A DNA stretch of 64,000 nucleotides from Fredinandcohnia onubensis. GTDB taxonomy: Bacteria > Bacillota > Bacilli > Bacillales > Bacillaceae_L. Under the pieces are notes generated by a model. It had not been told where the DNA came from, did no database searches, and saw only the letters and a program-made list of their open reading frames with translations. Shown piece after piece: positions 33,038 to 41,904 of this stretch. A program made the translations under genes and the position numbers. The DNA is taken from positions 1 to 64,000 of the forward strand of contig NZ_NSEB01000018.1 in assembly GCF_002734215.1 (NCBI RefSeq), given 5' to 3'. Each line of letters starts with the position of its first letter. Position 1 is the first letter of the stretch.

Positions 33038-33436
33038 CTACTTAGGTAGATTTAGTTGCCACGAAACTCCAAAACGGTCATTTAACCAGCCAAATTTCTT
33101 ACTGAAACCATAATCTCCTAGTGGCATAAGTGCTTGTCCGCCTTCGTTCAATTTCTGATAAAGATTATCAAGTTCTTCTTCCGTACTACAAGTAACAAAT
33201 AGTGAGAACGAAGGTGTGAAGGAAAACTGATGTTTGATATTACTGTCGATGCACATAACTTCTTGACCTTTTAAAGTGAAGGTTGCTTGCATCACAGTTC
33301 CTTCATCCCCACTTTCATTGGCACCATATCGAACAATACTGGTAATTGACGAATCCTCAATCAAAGACGTATAAAAATTCATTGCTTCTTCTGCTTTGCC
33401 ATCTTGAAACATTAAAAATGGTGTGACCTTTTCCAT
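33038..33436 (-). CDS. VOC family protein, PhnB-like
   Basis: The 132-aa product starts MEKVTPFLMFQDGKAEEAMN and ends FGWLNDRFGVSWQLNLPK, the hallmarks of the PhnB/YdhR-like group often annotated as 3-demethylubiquinone-9 3-methyltransferase-like, although these lack methyltransferase features. The fold is a paired beta-alpha-beta barrel. The substrate is unknown. A dispersed terminator repeat follows. Confidence 0.87.
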   Translation of the reverse strand: MEKVTPFLMFQDGKAEEAMNFYTSLIEDSSITSIVRYGANESGDEGTVMQATFTLKGQEVMCIDSNIKHQFSFTPSFSLFVTCSTEEELDNLYQKLNEGGQALMPLGDYGFSKKFGWLNDRFGVSWQLNLPK

Positions 33437-33571
33437 TATGTATCTACTCCTTTTTGTTGTATCTATTTACTAATTATAATTCAACTTATATTATAATACC
33501 CATTCTTTAACTTACCTGCCGATTCACCTTGCCAAAATCATAAAAATTAATTGAATGATTTAATCGGCTGT

Positions 33572-34117
33572 CTATCTGTTTTGAGCTTCCATGAGTTCAT
33601 ATATTTTACGAGCCGTGTTGACATTTCTTACAGTAACTTGCTTGTAGATCTTTGTTCCAATGATCTTTGACATGCCACTTTTGTTTGCATTTTTCTTTTC
33701 AATGGACCATAGAATCGCACCTGGGACATATTTCACCGTGTCAATCGTTGGTTTGATAACCAGACTCTCAAGTACAGTTTCATCATCAATTTCATCCGAT
33801 AAAAACATGACATCACTTTTCATGTCTTTGTCATTTTTCCATGTGTCAGGAATTGCGTGAATGATTCCTCTGACATCATCGATACTTCGAACGACTACTT
33901 TAATTCGTAATCCGAAATCATCATGGATTGCTTCTTCCAAAATACGTGATAGCTCCGTTTTTGATTGGTCATCAGATGAAAAAATAATATTACCCGTATT
34001 GATGTAGGTCACCACATCCTTCATCCCGACTCGTTCAAAGGTTTGTTTAAGCACCTTCATGTCAATTTTATTGTTTCCCCCCACATTGATTCCACGAAGA
34101 AGTGCGATATAAACCAT
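33572..34117 (-). CDS. DUF1697 domain protein
   Basis: The 181-aa product matches DUF1697 from end to end: MVYIALLRGINVGGNNKIDM, VVTYINTGNIIFSSDD, then SDVMFLSDEIDDETVLESLV and the C-terminal GTKIYKQVTVRNVNTARKIY. The family is widespread and has no assigned reaction. AAAGGAAGATTGTT precedes the ATG. It lies 50 bases downstream of the alpha/beta-hydrolase pseudogene only in the reverse sense; both are leftward, the hydrolase stop following this gene's start on the map. Confidence 0.88.
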   Translation of the reverse strand: MVYIALLRGINVGGNNKIDMKVLKQTFERVGMKDVVTYINTGNIIFSSDDQSKTELSRILEEAIHDDFGLRIKVVVRSIDDVRGIIHAIPDTWKNDKDMKSDVMFLSDEIDDETVLESLVIKPTIDTVKYVPGAILWSIEKKNANKSGMSKIIGTKIYKQVTVRNVNTARKIYELMEAQNR

Positions 34118-34169
34118 AACAATCTTCCTTTCACCTTTTTACTTAATCGTTCTGTTTTTATTTTCTTTC

Positions 34170-35205
34170 CTATTTCTCTAAGCTTTTCCAAGTTTTAACT
34201 AGCCAATCTTCAAAAACAATTTTTTCTTCAAATTGTGGATAATGTGCAGATTTTTCAAAGACGATAAAGTCCTTAATAGGAGCATTTACGCTATCAAAAT
34301 ATGCTTTTGCTGATTTCGCAGATGTCATATAATCATATTTTCCCATAACAACATACAAAGGGATTTCTAAGCTGTTAACGATTGTTGTAATATCATTCTC
34401 CTTTTCTTCAGCGAGTAATATCCCTTGCGTGGCTGAAATCCCTTTTATATAACGAATAACATCTAGTAAATTGTATTCGGGATTTGTTAGAAATCCTATG
34501 TAATAATCCATATTATCGTTAATTAACCGCGATGCCCCGCCATACTTCCGAACCATATCTCTTGGGGTATGTGCTTCCAATTTTAATAGAATCTTCAAGA
34601 AGCTTGAGTTTATCTACATCCTTTTGATTTCCAGCTTTATTTGCTTCACTCATTGTATAGTTGAGACTATCTACTTCACTATTCATATAATTTGAAACTT
34701 GACCAATCCCGATATAAGCAGCATATTTATCAGGAACTTTATCTGGAGCCTTCATCCCTATATAGGTACCGAAAGAATGACCAATCAATAGAACCTTTTC
34801 TTGAGAAAATTCATCTCTTACAAAGTCTGTTAAAGCCAATAGATCCTCAACATGTTGATCCGAGGAAATAGTAGAATAATCCTCAAAGAATCGATATGAT
34901 TTTCCACTCCCTCTTTGGTCATAATGAACAATCGTAAAATGCTCTTCGAGTAAATCTTGATACTTTCTCACATAAGGTATTTCAGAGCACCCCGGTCCAC
35001 CGTGTACGAAAATGATAATTGGATTGTTTCGGTCTACACCTCTTATCATTACTTCAAGTTCTGTTCCGTTTATTTCTATGCTCTCTAATATAGCAATGCT
35101 GTTTTCCCCATCTATCTTAGGTGTCCAAGTAGGAAACAATAGAAGTAGAAGGATGAACAGAGTTATCGATATAAATAGAGTGGTTACTTTTCTTTTTCTT
35201 TTCAC
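34170..35205 (-). pseudogene. alpha/beta hydrolase (proline iminopeptidase-like), frameshifted
   Basis: The first frame (ATG 35205) has an N-terminal membrane anchor (TTLFISITLFILLLLLFPTW), FVHGGPGCSEIPYVR (oxyanion loop) and the nucleophile elbow LIGHSFGTY, and ends out of register at 34519. The second frame carries HTPRDMVRKYGGASRLINDN, MGKYDYMTSAKSAK (acid Asp) and KSAHYPQFEEK (catalytic His) to TAA 34170. Removing one A from the run near 34583 joins them as EDSIKLEAHTPRD. The catalytic triad is thus split over two frames. A homopolymer sequencing error is possible, but neighbouring genes show the same kind of decay. Confidence 0.82.
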
Positions 35206-35281
35206 CTAGAATACTCCTTATCTACTTTTGGCCTTAGGAAAATCAACAAAACCTGCATATTCAGTCTATTCACCGTTCCCT

Positions 35282-36001
35282 TCACTTTTTCCCCAAAGAA
35301 AACCCATCAAACAATCGTCCCCCAAAGGGTTGCAAGACAGAATCAACTAATTCGATCACTTGATTTTTCTGACCATCCTTATAAAACATATCAAAAGCTT
35401 CTACAAAATGAGTGGCGAACTCTGAATCATAGTTTCTTAATGAACGAATGACCCATTTTGATGCACCAATCCATTGACGGTTTGTTCTCAGAACGAATTC
35501 GCTTATTAATTCCGCAAGTGTATTGGCTATAAATAGCTCTTCTGCTCTATCCGAACAACCTATAAAATCATCTAGTGCATCAGTAATAAAATATCGCTTT
35601 GTATTTATCGTCTCTGCTGACCATTCTTCTGGACCTTTATTTAATAGATCATTAGCCTCTTTTTTTATAGAATCCATTATTCCATCGTCTTTTATGACAA
35701 TTCCTTCTGAAACCATCCTTGGCATTGAGGGTCTCGCTCTTTTATAATCCAATTCAAAAAAGTACTTATAAGTGGTTAAGTTGTGTACAAACACCTCAAT
35801 AGCCCAGCCATAGTCTATTAAAGATTCTCTGAACGAGGAACTCAGTTTTTTATCGAAAATAACAATATCAAGGTCAGAGGTTTCTGTGGTTTCTCCTCTA
35901 ATCACACTTCCTGCTAATAAAGCTCCTTGACAATTTGGAAAATACTCATCGATAAATTCATGTGCCGCTTCTATAGGGGTTAACTTATTGATATTCCCCA
36001 T
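35282..36001 (-). CDS. nucleotidyltransferase-fold protein
   Basis: The 239-aa product has the polymerase-beta-like core LLAGSVIRGETTETSDLDIV (GS...DxD near residues 29-48) and an IVIFD strand. A helical C-terminal domain of about 130 residues follows. It resembles Bacillus proteins related to aminoglycoside or kanamycin nucleotidyltransferases and MNT-type proteins, but no drug substrate can be assigned. ATG at 36001 is chosen because GAGGTG lies 7 bases upstream; a GTG at 36010 overlaps that site. Confidence 0.8.
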   Translation of the reverse strand: MGNINKLTPIEAAHEFIDEYFPNCQGALLAGSVIRGETTETSDLDIVIFDKKLSSSFRESLIDYGWAIEVFVHNLTTYKYFFELDYKRARPSMPRMVSEGIVIKDDGIMDSIKKEANDLLNKGPEEWSAETINTKRYFITDALDDFIGCSDRAEELFIANTLAELISEFVLRTNRQWIGASKWVIRSLRNYDSEFATHFVEAFDMFYKDGQKNQVIELVDSVLQPFGGRLFDGFSLGKK

Positions 36002-36086
36002 TGGTTTCACCTCTATTTAAGTTACTTACTATTTGTTCTACATGAAGGAGAAAAATACCTTTAGAGATTCCTTTCTTGTGCAACTA

Positions 36087-36153
36087 ACTTGCTACGTTAA
36101 TCAAATAACTCCAACCAAAAATAGCGATAATCCTTCTTGGATCATCGCACCTG
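36087..36153 (-). terminator. dispersed terminator repeat, copy O
   Basis: Head TTGCTACGTTAATCAAATAA, CTCCAACCAAAAAT, hairpin GCGATAATCC / GGATCATCGC (36124-36148). Confidence 0.75.
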
Positions 36154-36220
36154 TATGTTTTTATGTAATTTTCACAAACGTTACTAAACTACTCCATTTG
36201 TTTATAATAATGACAACCCT

Positions 36221-36571
36221 TTATTTCTCCCAAAGCTCAATCAATCTACCTTCAGGGTCTTTAATCCAAATAAACGTACCATAATCACCCGTCTCTTTTT
36301 CCTTTTCAAGAGGTACACCCATTTGTTCAAGATGTTTAATAGAATCATCAATATTTTCGACTTGGAAATTTAACATCACTTGCTGTTCTGTTGGAAAGTA
36401 AAGGTCATCCTCAGTAAAAAAAGAAAAAATCGTTTCATTTCCTGATTGTGGTTTAATAATTGTCCCATTCCAACCTTCAAATTCTAAATTCAAAACCTCA
36501 CTGTACCATTTTTTGATTGCATCTACATTTTTAGTTCTCCAAAAGATTCCCCCGAAACCTTTTATCATCAT
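36221..36571 (-). CDS. VOC family protein
   Basis: The 116-aa product starts MMIKGFGGIFWRTKNVDAIK and has LNFQVENIDDSIKHLEQMGV and FIWIKDPEGRLIELWE, where the last Glu is a usual metal ligand. ATG at 36571 is chosen because GGGAG lies 10 bases upstream; a longer frame from 36604 overlaps the preceding gene. The gap from the GNAT gene at 36601 is only 29 bases, so the two form an operon. A dispersed terminator repeat follows. Confidence 0.83.
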   Translation of the reverse strand: MMIKGFGGIFWRTKNVDAIKKWYSEVLNLEFEGWNGTIIKPQSGNETIFSFFTEDDLYFPTEQQVMLNFQVENIDDSIKHLEQMGVPLEKEKETGDYGTFIWIKDPEGRLIELWEK

Positions 36572-36600
36572 AATAAACTTGCTCCCTTCTTTAAACTGAT

Positions 36601-37431
36601 TCATTTGTTCAATTCCTTTAACTTAAATTCATATCCCTTATAGTTAAATACATTTCTGAATCCTATCTTCTCTGCAACGCCAATCGAAGGCTTGTTGGAA
36701 TCCATACAATCCCAATATGGGACTAGATGATTAGCCAAGCAATCTTCTACGAATGTACGAGCTACTTTTTGTGCTATCTTTTTACCTTGATGCTCTTTCA
36801 ACGTTTCAATGTCAATACAGTGAACATTTTCAACAACAAAACCTGAAAAACAGACACTTACAATTTCATTCTTGTAAACAACACAGTAACCAACGCCTTC
36901 ATTTAAAAAAACCTCTGTTGAAGACCAAAACTCTTCAATTTTGGAATGTAAAAATTCATTATTTTTAATTGAGTTATTAGAAAGCACTTCACTCATTTTG
37001 ACAATCTTATATCCTTCTTCACTAGTAAGTTCGTAGGTACCTTTATAATCTTCTTTTCGTAACGTATAAACTCTCTGACGCCAGCTTCCTAGGTTTCGAT
37101 CTTTAAATACTTTTTTAATCGTTTCATCCCACTTACTATGATTACCAATACCCTCAAACCAAGTTAACCCTACCTTTCTTGCCTCTGGTACAATTACCGA
37201 ATCAATAAAATGATTTAATTGGGTATTGAACCCTTCGTTCCTTTCATTTCCAATAAAAATAAATCCATCGTTATTGCCTAGCCAGATAAGTCCCGAAGTA
37301 GGAGAGTTAACATCATCTACAAAAATACGGCCTGGGTTTACTTCAACCACTGCTCTAGCTTCTATTTGACCTTCCTCATATAACAAGTCTTTGCATTTAT
37401 AGAAGTCAGAGGTTTTCAATTCAGTTATCAT
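36601..37431 (-). CDS. GNAT family N-acetyltransferase with N-terminal extension
   Basis: The 276-aa product has an N-terminal half of about 125 residues without clear motifs and a C-terminal GNAT domain with VHCIDIETLKEHQGKKIAQK (motif A, Q-G-K-K-I-A loop, near 210-229) and IGVAEKIGFRNVFNYKGYEF at the end. Two-part GNATs of this size are common in Bacillus (zwittermicin-resistance- or YoaP-like), without known substrate. ACGTTCTCC context upstream gives GGAGAACGTAA before the ATG. It is followed by the VOC gene. Confidence 0.82.
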   Translation of the reverse strand: MITELKTSDFYKCKDLLYEEGQIEARAVVEVNPGRIFVDDVNSPTSGLIWLGNNDGFIFIGNERNEGFNTQLNHFIDSVIVPEARKVGLTWFEGIGNHSKWDETIKKVFKDRNLGSWRQRVYTLRKEDYKGTYELTSEEGYKIVKMSEVLSNNSIKNNEFLHSKIEEFWSSTEVFLNEGVGYCVVYKNEIVSVCFSGFVVENVHCIDIETLKEHQGKKIAQKVARTFVEDCLANHLVPYWDCMDSNKPSIGVAEKIGFRNVFNYKGYEFKLKELNK

Positions 37432-37475
37432 TTACGTTCTCCTTACCTTCCCAAAAATATTAGTACAGGAAGCGG

Positions 37476-37545
37476 CTCACTGCTTCGTTTGCTAATTAAC
37501 TTCAACAAAATGGTGCTTGAATCCTTCTTGGAACAAAGAACTACT
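37476..37545 (-). terminator. dispersed terminator repeat, copy P (degenerate)
   Basis: Head CTCACTGCTTCGTTTGCTAA, CTTCAACAAAATGG, left arm GTGCTTGAATCC, but the right arm has decayed (GGAACAAAGAAC). Confidence 0.6.
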
Positions 37546-37562
37546 TCTTATCGGCAACTAAA

Positions 37563-37593
37563 AAACCCGCTAACAACAGGGGTTAACGGGTTT
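37563..37593 (-). terminator. intrinsic terminator of dpaL
   Basis: AAACCCGCTAAC pairs with GGTTAACGGGTTT (outer arms AAACCCG/CGGGTTT); leftward a T-run follows. Confidence 0.75.
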
Positions 37594-37649
37594 CCTAATT
37601 TAAATTTTATTAAATTGTAGTGCCTTTGCAATCCATTACTAAACATTAA

Positions 37650-38888
37650 TTAGACAGATGGATATGCCCCATCCCATACTACTTTGCGATAATGATCGGG
37701 ATCTGTGTCACCTTCAGTGCTTATAATAAGAATCTTTGAATCTTGATTAAGGTTCAATTCATTTTTCATGTCTATAAGCCTAGTATTTTCAGCTACTAAA
37801 CTAACCAATCCGATACCCACTGCTGCACCAGATTCACCTGAAACAATACGAGGGTCACAGCCCAGTGGATTGGCAAGAATCCGCATACCTCGTGATGCCG
37901 CATAGTCTGGGCAAGAAACAAAACTTTGAGCATAATCTTTTAAAATACCCCAAGAAGTTTTACTTGGTTCTCCACATGCTAAACCTGCCATAATCGTATC
38001 CAATGTACCCGTTACGGCATGTGGTTTCCCGTCGCCCACTCTCATAGATTGGTATAAACAATCCGCTTTATCTGGCTCCACGATAACTGTCATAGGACGT
38101 TCTTCTCCAAATTTCTCGACTAGATATCCGAGCATACTGCCTGCAAAAGAACCAACTCCTGCTTGTAAAAATACATGAGTGGGCCGATCATCAACTTCAG
38201 CAATCTGCTCCATTGCTTCATCTATGATTGTGAGATAACCCTCCATAATCCAGGCAGGAATTTCTTCATATCCGTCCCAGGCCGTATCCTGTACCAAGAC
38301 CCAGCCATTTTCTTTAGCCTTTTGACTTGCCAACCTCACCGTATCATCATAGTTAAAGTCTGTGATCGAAGCTTCTGCTCCTTCTTTGCGAATATTCGTT
38401 AATCTGATTACCGAAGACCCTTTTGGCATATATACGACAGATTTTTGACCAAGCTCGTTTGCAGCCCATGCAATTCCTCTTCCATGATTTCCATCCGTTG
38501 CTGTTACAAAAGTAATGTCACCCAATTCCTCCTTTACTTTTTTACTCCTTAATTTTTCAAAAGATAGTTCTGAAATATCAACGTTTAATCGTTCTGCTAG
38601 ATATTTACCAACAGCATAGGAACCACCTAATACTTTAAAAGCATTCAGTCCAAATCGATAAGATTCATCTTTAACCCAAATATTGCTAACTCCAAATTGT
38701 GTAGATAACTCAGCTAAGCTGTGAAGGGGCGTTACTTTATATTCTGGAAAACTTTTATGAAAGTTTCTTACCTTTTCGACTACTTCCCTATTCATAAATG
38801 CTGTAGATGCTTTCTCTGAATCTGTTTTTCTTGTATTTTCATTTACAAAATACTGAATATCTGTTTTTAGATCTATGAAAGTGGCCAT
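37650..38888 (-). CDS. dpaL: diaminopropionate ammonia-lyase
   Basis: The 412-aa product is a fold-type II PLP enzyme. The PLP lysine is Lys85 in RFGLNAFKVLGGSYAVG. Further signatures are TATDGNHGRGIAWAANELGQ, HVFLQAGVGSFAGSMLGY and the C-terminal ILIISTEGDTDPDHYRKVVW, all matching E. coli YgeX/DpaL. The reaction is conversion of 2,3-diaminopropionate to pyruvate and two ammonia. A remnant of ridA, an enamine deaminase that often accompanies PLP lyases, lies directly upstream. Ribosome binding site AAGGAGATTAAAA precedes the ATG. A terminator follows at 37563. Confidence 0.93.
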   Translation of the reverse strand: MATFIDLKTDIQYFVNENTRKTDSEKASTAFMNREVVEKVRNFHKSFPEYKVTPLHSLAELSTQFGVSNIWVKDESYRFGLNAFKVLGGSYAVGKYLAERLNVDISELSFEKLRSKKVKEELGDITFVTATDGNHGRGIAWAANELGQKSVVYMPKGSSVIRLTNIRKEGAEASITDFNYDDTVRLASQKAKENGWVLVQDTAWDGYEEIPAWIMEGYLTIIDEAMEQIAEVDDRPTHVFLQAGVGSFAGSMLGYLVEKFGEERPMTVIVEPDKADCLYQSMRVGDGKPHAVTGTLDTIMAGLACGEPSKTSWGILKDYAQSFVSCPDYAASRGMRILANPLGCDPRIVSGESGAAVGIGLVSLVAENTRLIDMKNELNLNQDSKILIISTEGDTDPDHYRKVVWDGAYPSV

Positions 38889-38910
38889 TTTTAATCTCCT
38901 TTTATCATTT

Positions 38911-39050
38911 TTATTCTAAAATTGTAATGACCTCTATTACTACACCTGCATCTTTAGGTAGCTTAGATACCACAACACATCATCTAGCAGGATAGTTTTC
39001 TATAAAAAATTACCCATATACTTCATTAACTTTCCTGGAAACACTTACAC
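38911..39050 (-). pseudogene. RidA family remnant (3' half)
   Basis: The frame ending at TAA 38911 reads NEVYG-stop-FFIENYPAR-stop-CVVVSKLPKDAGVVIEVITI. This matches the C-terminal part of RidA/YjgF enamine deaminases (NEVYxxFFxxNxPAR...VxxLPKDxxVEIE). Two in-frame stops, CAA to TAA and probably TGC to TGA, and loss of the first half show that it is dead. It would have been the first gene of a ridA-dpaL unit. Confidence 0.75.
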
Positions 39051-39120
39051 TTTTTTATATAAGCTCGCGTCTATTAAACTCTTTTTAGAAAAGGCCTATT
39101 TTAACCACCTGCAATATATT

Positions 39121-39183
39121 TTATTCAATAAAAACACCCTTACTTCCGGCATTGAAATAAGGATTTCATACTGATTATGCAAC
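39121..39183 (-). terminator. second repeat family: terminator, copy 1
   Basis: TTATTCAATAAAAACACCCT and TTCATACTGATTATG flank the stem CCCTTACTT / AAATAAGGAT. The same flanks and stem position recur at 43001-43068. It follows the lipoprotein gene at 39222. Confidence 0.65.
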
Positions 39184-39221
39184 TGAACCAAACAGAGGCT
39201 AACCTGCACCGCTTGTAAAAA

Positions 39222-39608
39222 TTAGCCTTCGAGTAATTGCATATAATATAAAATTTCACCATTCTCCGTTTCGACTACTATGATTCCAGCACCCCCGTCA
39301 TTCGTATCAAACAGGGTCGTTCCCTTAGGTAACTTGGTTGATGAGAAATTAGTAAAGAACAGAGAAGAATTTGTTACTTTTTTGATTTCCCCAATTTCTT
39401 TTCCTTTTTGAAATTTACTCTTATCTTTCTTATACCACTCAAGATTAGTGACATTATTGTACATAAAACCATTATATTTTAAAACATCCGCATCATGATT
39501 CAGTTTCAGAACATCTCTCGCAGTCACTTTACCACCATCCGCACTACAGCTAACAAGCAAAATGCAAGACACAAACGTAAATAAAAATAGAATAACTGAT
39601 TTCCTCAT
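39222..39608 (-). CDS. hypothetical lipoprotein
   Basis: The 128-aa product starts MRKSVILFLFTFVSCILLVS and has lipobox LVSC (Cys21). The mature region reads TARDVLKLNHDADVLKYNGF and ends GIIVVETENGEILYYMQLLE. It resembles the lipoprotein at 60612 in the final EDxDGELYYLQ-like strand. ATG at 39608 follows AAGGGGGAGGTC; a longer frame from 39647 ignores this site. Function unknown. Confidence 0.75.
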   Translation of the reverse strand: MRKSVILFLFTFVSCILLVSCSADGGKVTARDVLKLNHDADVLKYNGFMYNNVTNLEWYKKDKSKFQKGKEIGEIKKVTNSSLFFTNFSSTKLPKGTTLFDTNDGGAGIIVVETENGEILYYMQLLEG

Positions 39609-39686
39609 GACCTCCCCCTTTTTATGTAGACGGTAATGATCCATCAAAAGTTACCTCTTCAATTAACCTATTGGCTTATCGCACCC

Positions 39687-39908
39687 TTATTTACGTTTTA
39701 AATCTTCTTCTATAGGATTCTTTTTTAGAATAAAAAATTCTCTAATAAATGCACCTAAAGACAATGAACTTAAAATAACGATGAATAACCCTACAACTCT
39801 AACAAAGTTGAAGGGGGAAAAAATAATTTGGATACTTCCCGATATAATTAAAATCCCAAATAAAATAAATCCCATTATTAACTGCTTTTTTACCCTATTC
39901 CCTTCCAT
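39687..39908 (-). CDS. small two-helix membrane protein
   Basis: The 73-aa product has segments QLIMGFILFGILIISGSIQI and FVRVVGLFIVILSSLSLGAF and a charged C-terminus (KKNPIEEDLKRK). GGGGGAGATAAAAG precedes the ATG. It lies upstream of the lipoprotein gene in the same direction, 78 bases away. Unknown function. Confidence 0.65.
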   Translation of the reverse strand: MEGNRVKKQLIMGFILFGILIISGSIQIIFSPFNFVRVVGLFIVILSSLSLGAFIREFFILKKNPIEEDLKRK

Positions 39909-40084
39909 CTTTTATCTCCCCCATCATTAAACATACCTGCTTCGTTTGTGGAACTCCAAGAAAACTATCATAGCAGCAAACTGTTTAAACTATCTACGAT
40001 CGTTAAGACCCACAAATCGAACTGCGTAATACATGCTTTGTCTATTTTTGATAATACTAAAATAATTAAAATGCCCAAGGTAGT

Positions 40085-40180
40085 GTGATTAAGGTGTCCA
40101 TAGATGAAATTACTAATAGAATGTTAAAAGTGTTTTCTAATTTACCCCATGATGCTTTGAAACGTGATTGCAAAAAGTAA
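40085..40180 (+). other. 31-codon coding-like frame
   Basis: GTG at 40085, preceded by AAGG, reads MIKVSIDEITNRMLKVFSNL and ends DALKRDCKK at TAA 40178. Composition is protein-like, but it could be a remnant. It is the only signal in the 465-bp gap 39909-40373 apart from a partial repeat head at 39937. Confidence 0.3.
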
Positions 40181-40373
40181 ATTATTCAACACAAAATATC
40201 ACTTTTGAAAAAGTTAGTCGAGGTAAAACCTATTTTCAACAATGAAAGTGTTCCTTAATGACTTTGAACTGCGTACTAACCCTGTTATAAAAAACTGAAA
40301 AACTTGAATGCAGTATTATGTACATGGTAATAAATAAACTAAAAGTAATACCCAATTATGGAGGTATAATAAT

Positions 40374-40922
40374 TTGACTAATCCATTAGAGTCAGTAATT
40401 GCCATAATTAAGAACTTTATTGATGAGGAACCCAAGCCTCCTTTACATGTTGGTGAAGTAATGGACTTATGGACAGCATATACTGCGTTCAATGAAGCAC
40501 ATGTCCTTTATCAAGTTGGACTAAATACAACAACCGATACAGATTTAAAACATGCCTTGCAATCTGCCTATAATTCCAGCAATGCAGATTCTAAAAAAAT
40601 TGAACATTTCCTAATGAAAGAAGGAGTTCCTTTACCAACTTTAAGCTCACCAAAGCCAGTATCAAAAGCCGATTCCGTTCCAGAAGGGGTAAAACTAACT
40701 GATGATGAAATAGCAAATTTAATAGCTGTGAAGATAGGTGCTTCAATTACATTTTGTGCCCAAGCTATGAGTAAAACTGTTAGGACAGATGTTGGTTTAT
40801 TGTTTTTTGAGATGCAGGTAAATCTCATGAGATACGCTGCACCATTTAAAAACCTTATGAAACAACGAGGCTGGCTAAAAGTCCCACCAAAATATACACC
40901 ACCTGGAGCTCCAGAAAGATAA
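40374..40922 (+). CDS. DUF3231 family protein (single unit)
   Basis: The 182-aa product is one DUF3231 unit, a helical ferritin-like bundle: HVGEVMDLWTAYTAFNEAHV, then KIEHFLMKEGVPLPTL and DDEIANLIAVKIGASITFCA, ending RGWLKVPPKY. These proteins are abundant in Bacillus and have no assigned function. The start is TTG at 40374 because ATGGAGGTATAATAA stands directly upstream. The tandem version is at 50286-51308. A strong terminator follows. Confidence 0.87.
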   Translation: MTNPLESVIAIIKNFIDEEPKPPLHVGEVMDLWTAYTAFNEAHVLYQVGLNTTTDTDLKHALQSAYNSSNADSKKIEHFLMKEGVPLPTLSSPKPVSKADSVPEGVKLTDDEIANLIAVKIGASITFCAQAMSKTVRTDVGLLFFEMQVNLMRYAAPFKNLMKQRGWLKVPPKYTPPGAPER

Positions 40923-40937
40923 TTCAGCTTATTTATT

Positions 40938-40982
40938 AAAAAACACTGGCTAATATTTTTTTCAATTAGTCTAGTGTTTTTT
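40938..40982 (+). terminator. intrinsic terminator
   Basis: AAAAACACTGGCTAAT pairs with ATTAGTCTAGTGTTTTT (one bulge) and further T follow. Confidence 0.8.
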
Positions 40983-41046
40983 TCCAATAGGTTTTTACCT
41001 ATGCTATTAATGCTTACTTCAACAAAGCATAGTTTTTCTTATTAGG

Positions 41047-41868
41047 TCAGCCTCGAATTATATCCTTTACCCAGCTAATTCCCTCATTAACAAATGCTTC
41101 TGTTGGATTTGTATGTGGTGTATGTTCAAAAATAAAATACACACCCGAACTTTTCGAGAGCTTATAAATTAATTCCCTTACCTTAAAATGTGAATTGTCA
41201 GTTTCATGGGATGGGTGTACAGGTACCCATATGTATTTATTACTATGAAACTCTACATTATGTAAATGAACGACCTTTATATGCTTTTTCCACTTTTCTA
41301 TATAATCTAACACCATATCACCAGTCGCTAATAAGTAATCCCCTATATCTATGCAAAGTTTGATTCCATACTTGTCCCAAACCTCAATCGAAAAATGATC
41401 AAGTGCTCTAATTCCAAACCTAGATCTATTAAGACCTAGTTTCGGTTCACAAACAATTGTTATGGAATATCTTTCTTGTAGGATACGAAATCGTTTTAAG
41501 CCATTTTCAATCATTTCAGTCGTATCTATGTCTGTTCCTTCTTTAAAATAAGGAAAGTGAACTAATATATATTCAGCCCCTAATTGGGACATATATTTAA
41601 CTTCAGATTCAAACTGTTCCCAAGCCTGTTCTGGTTCATATTGAACCTTTTCCACCAAATCATATTTACTTTGATTTCTATACAAAGGGGAATGAAGTCC
41701 AAATGTAACATTTTTCTTATGTAAAAGTTCCAAGAAATGATGTAAAGACTCTTCGCTCGGAAACTCACCAATCTCAATATGACTAACATTTTCATTATTA
41801 AATAATAGAGGGAATTTATCCGTTTCTGTCATAATTACACTTCCAGAAAGTCCTATACAGTTATTCAT
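41047..41868 (-). CDS. sugar phosphate isomerase/epimerase-like TIM barrel
   Basis: The 273-aa product has the xylose-isomerase-like barrel pattern: VSHIEIGEFPSEESLHHFLE, VTFGLHSPLYR, YILVHFPYF, ITIVCEPKLG (Glu), IKLCIDIGDYLLATGD (Asp), VVHLHNVEF (His), VYFIFEHTP (Glu). The Glu/Asp/His/Glu set would bind a divalent metal. It is cytoplasmic, with unknown substrate. It is probably co-transcribed with the GNAT gene upstream (36-base gap). Confidence 0.83.
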   Translation of the reverse strand: MNNCIGLSGSVIMTETDKFPLLFNNENVSHIEIGEFPSEESLHHFLELLHKKNVTFGLHSPLYRNQSKYDLVEKVQYEPEQAWEQFESEVKYMSQLGAEYILVHFPYFKEGTDIDTTEMIENGLKRFRILQERYSITIVCEPKLGLNRSRFGIRALDHFSIEVWDKYGIKLCIDIGDYLLATGDMVLDYIEKWKKHIKVVHLHNVEFHSNKYIWVPVHPSHETDNSHFKVRELIYKLSKSSGVYFIFEHTPHTNPTEAFVNEGISWVKDIIRG

Positions 41869-41904
41869 TTTTTACTGTTCTCTCCTCCCATAGTTAAAGC
41901 ATAT

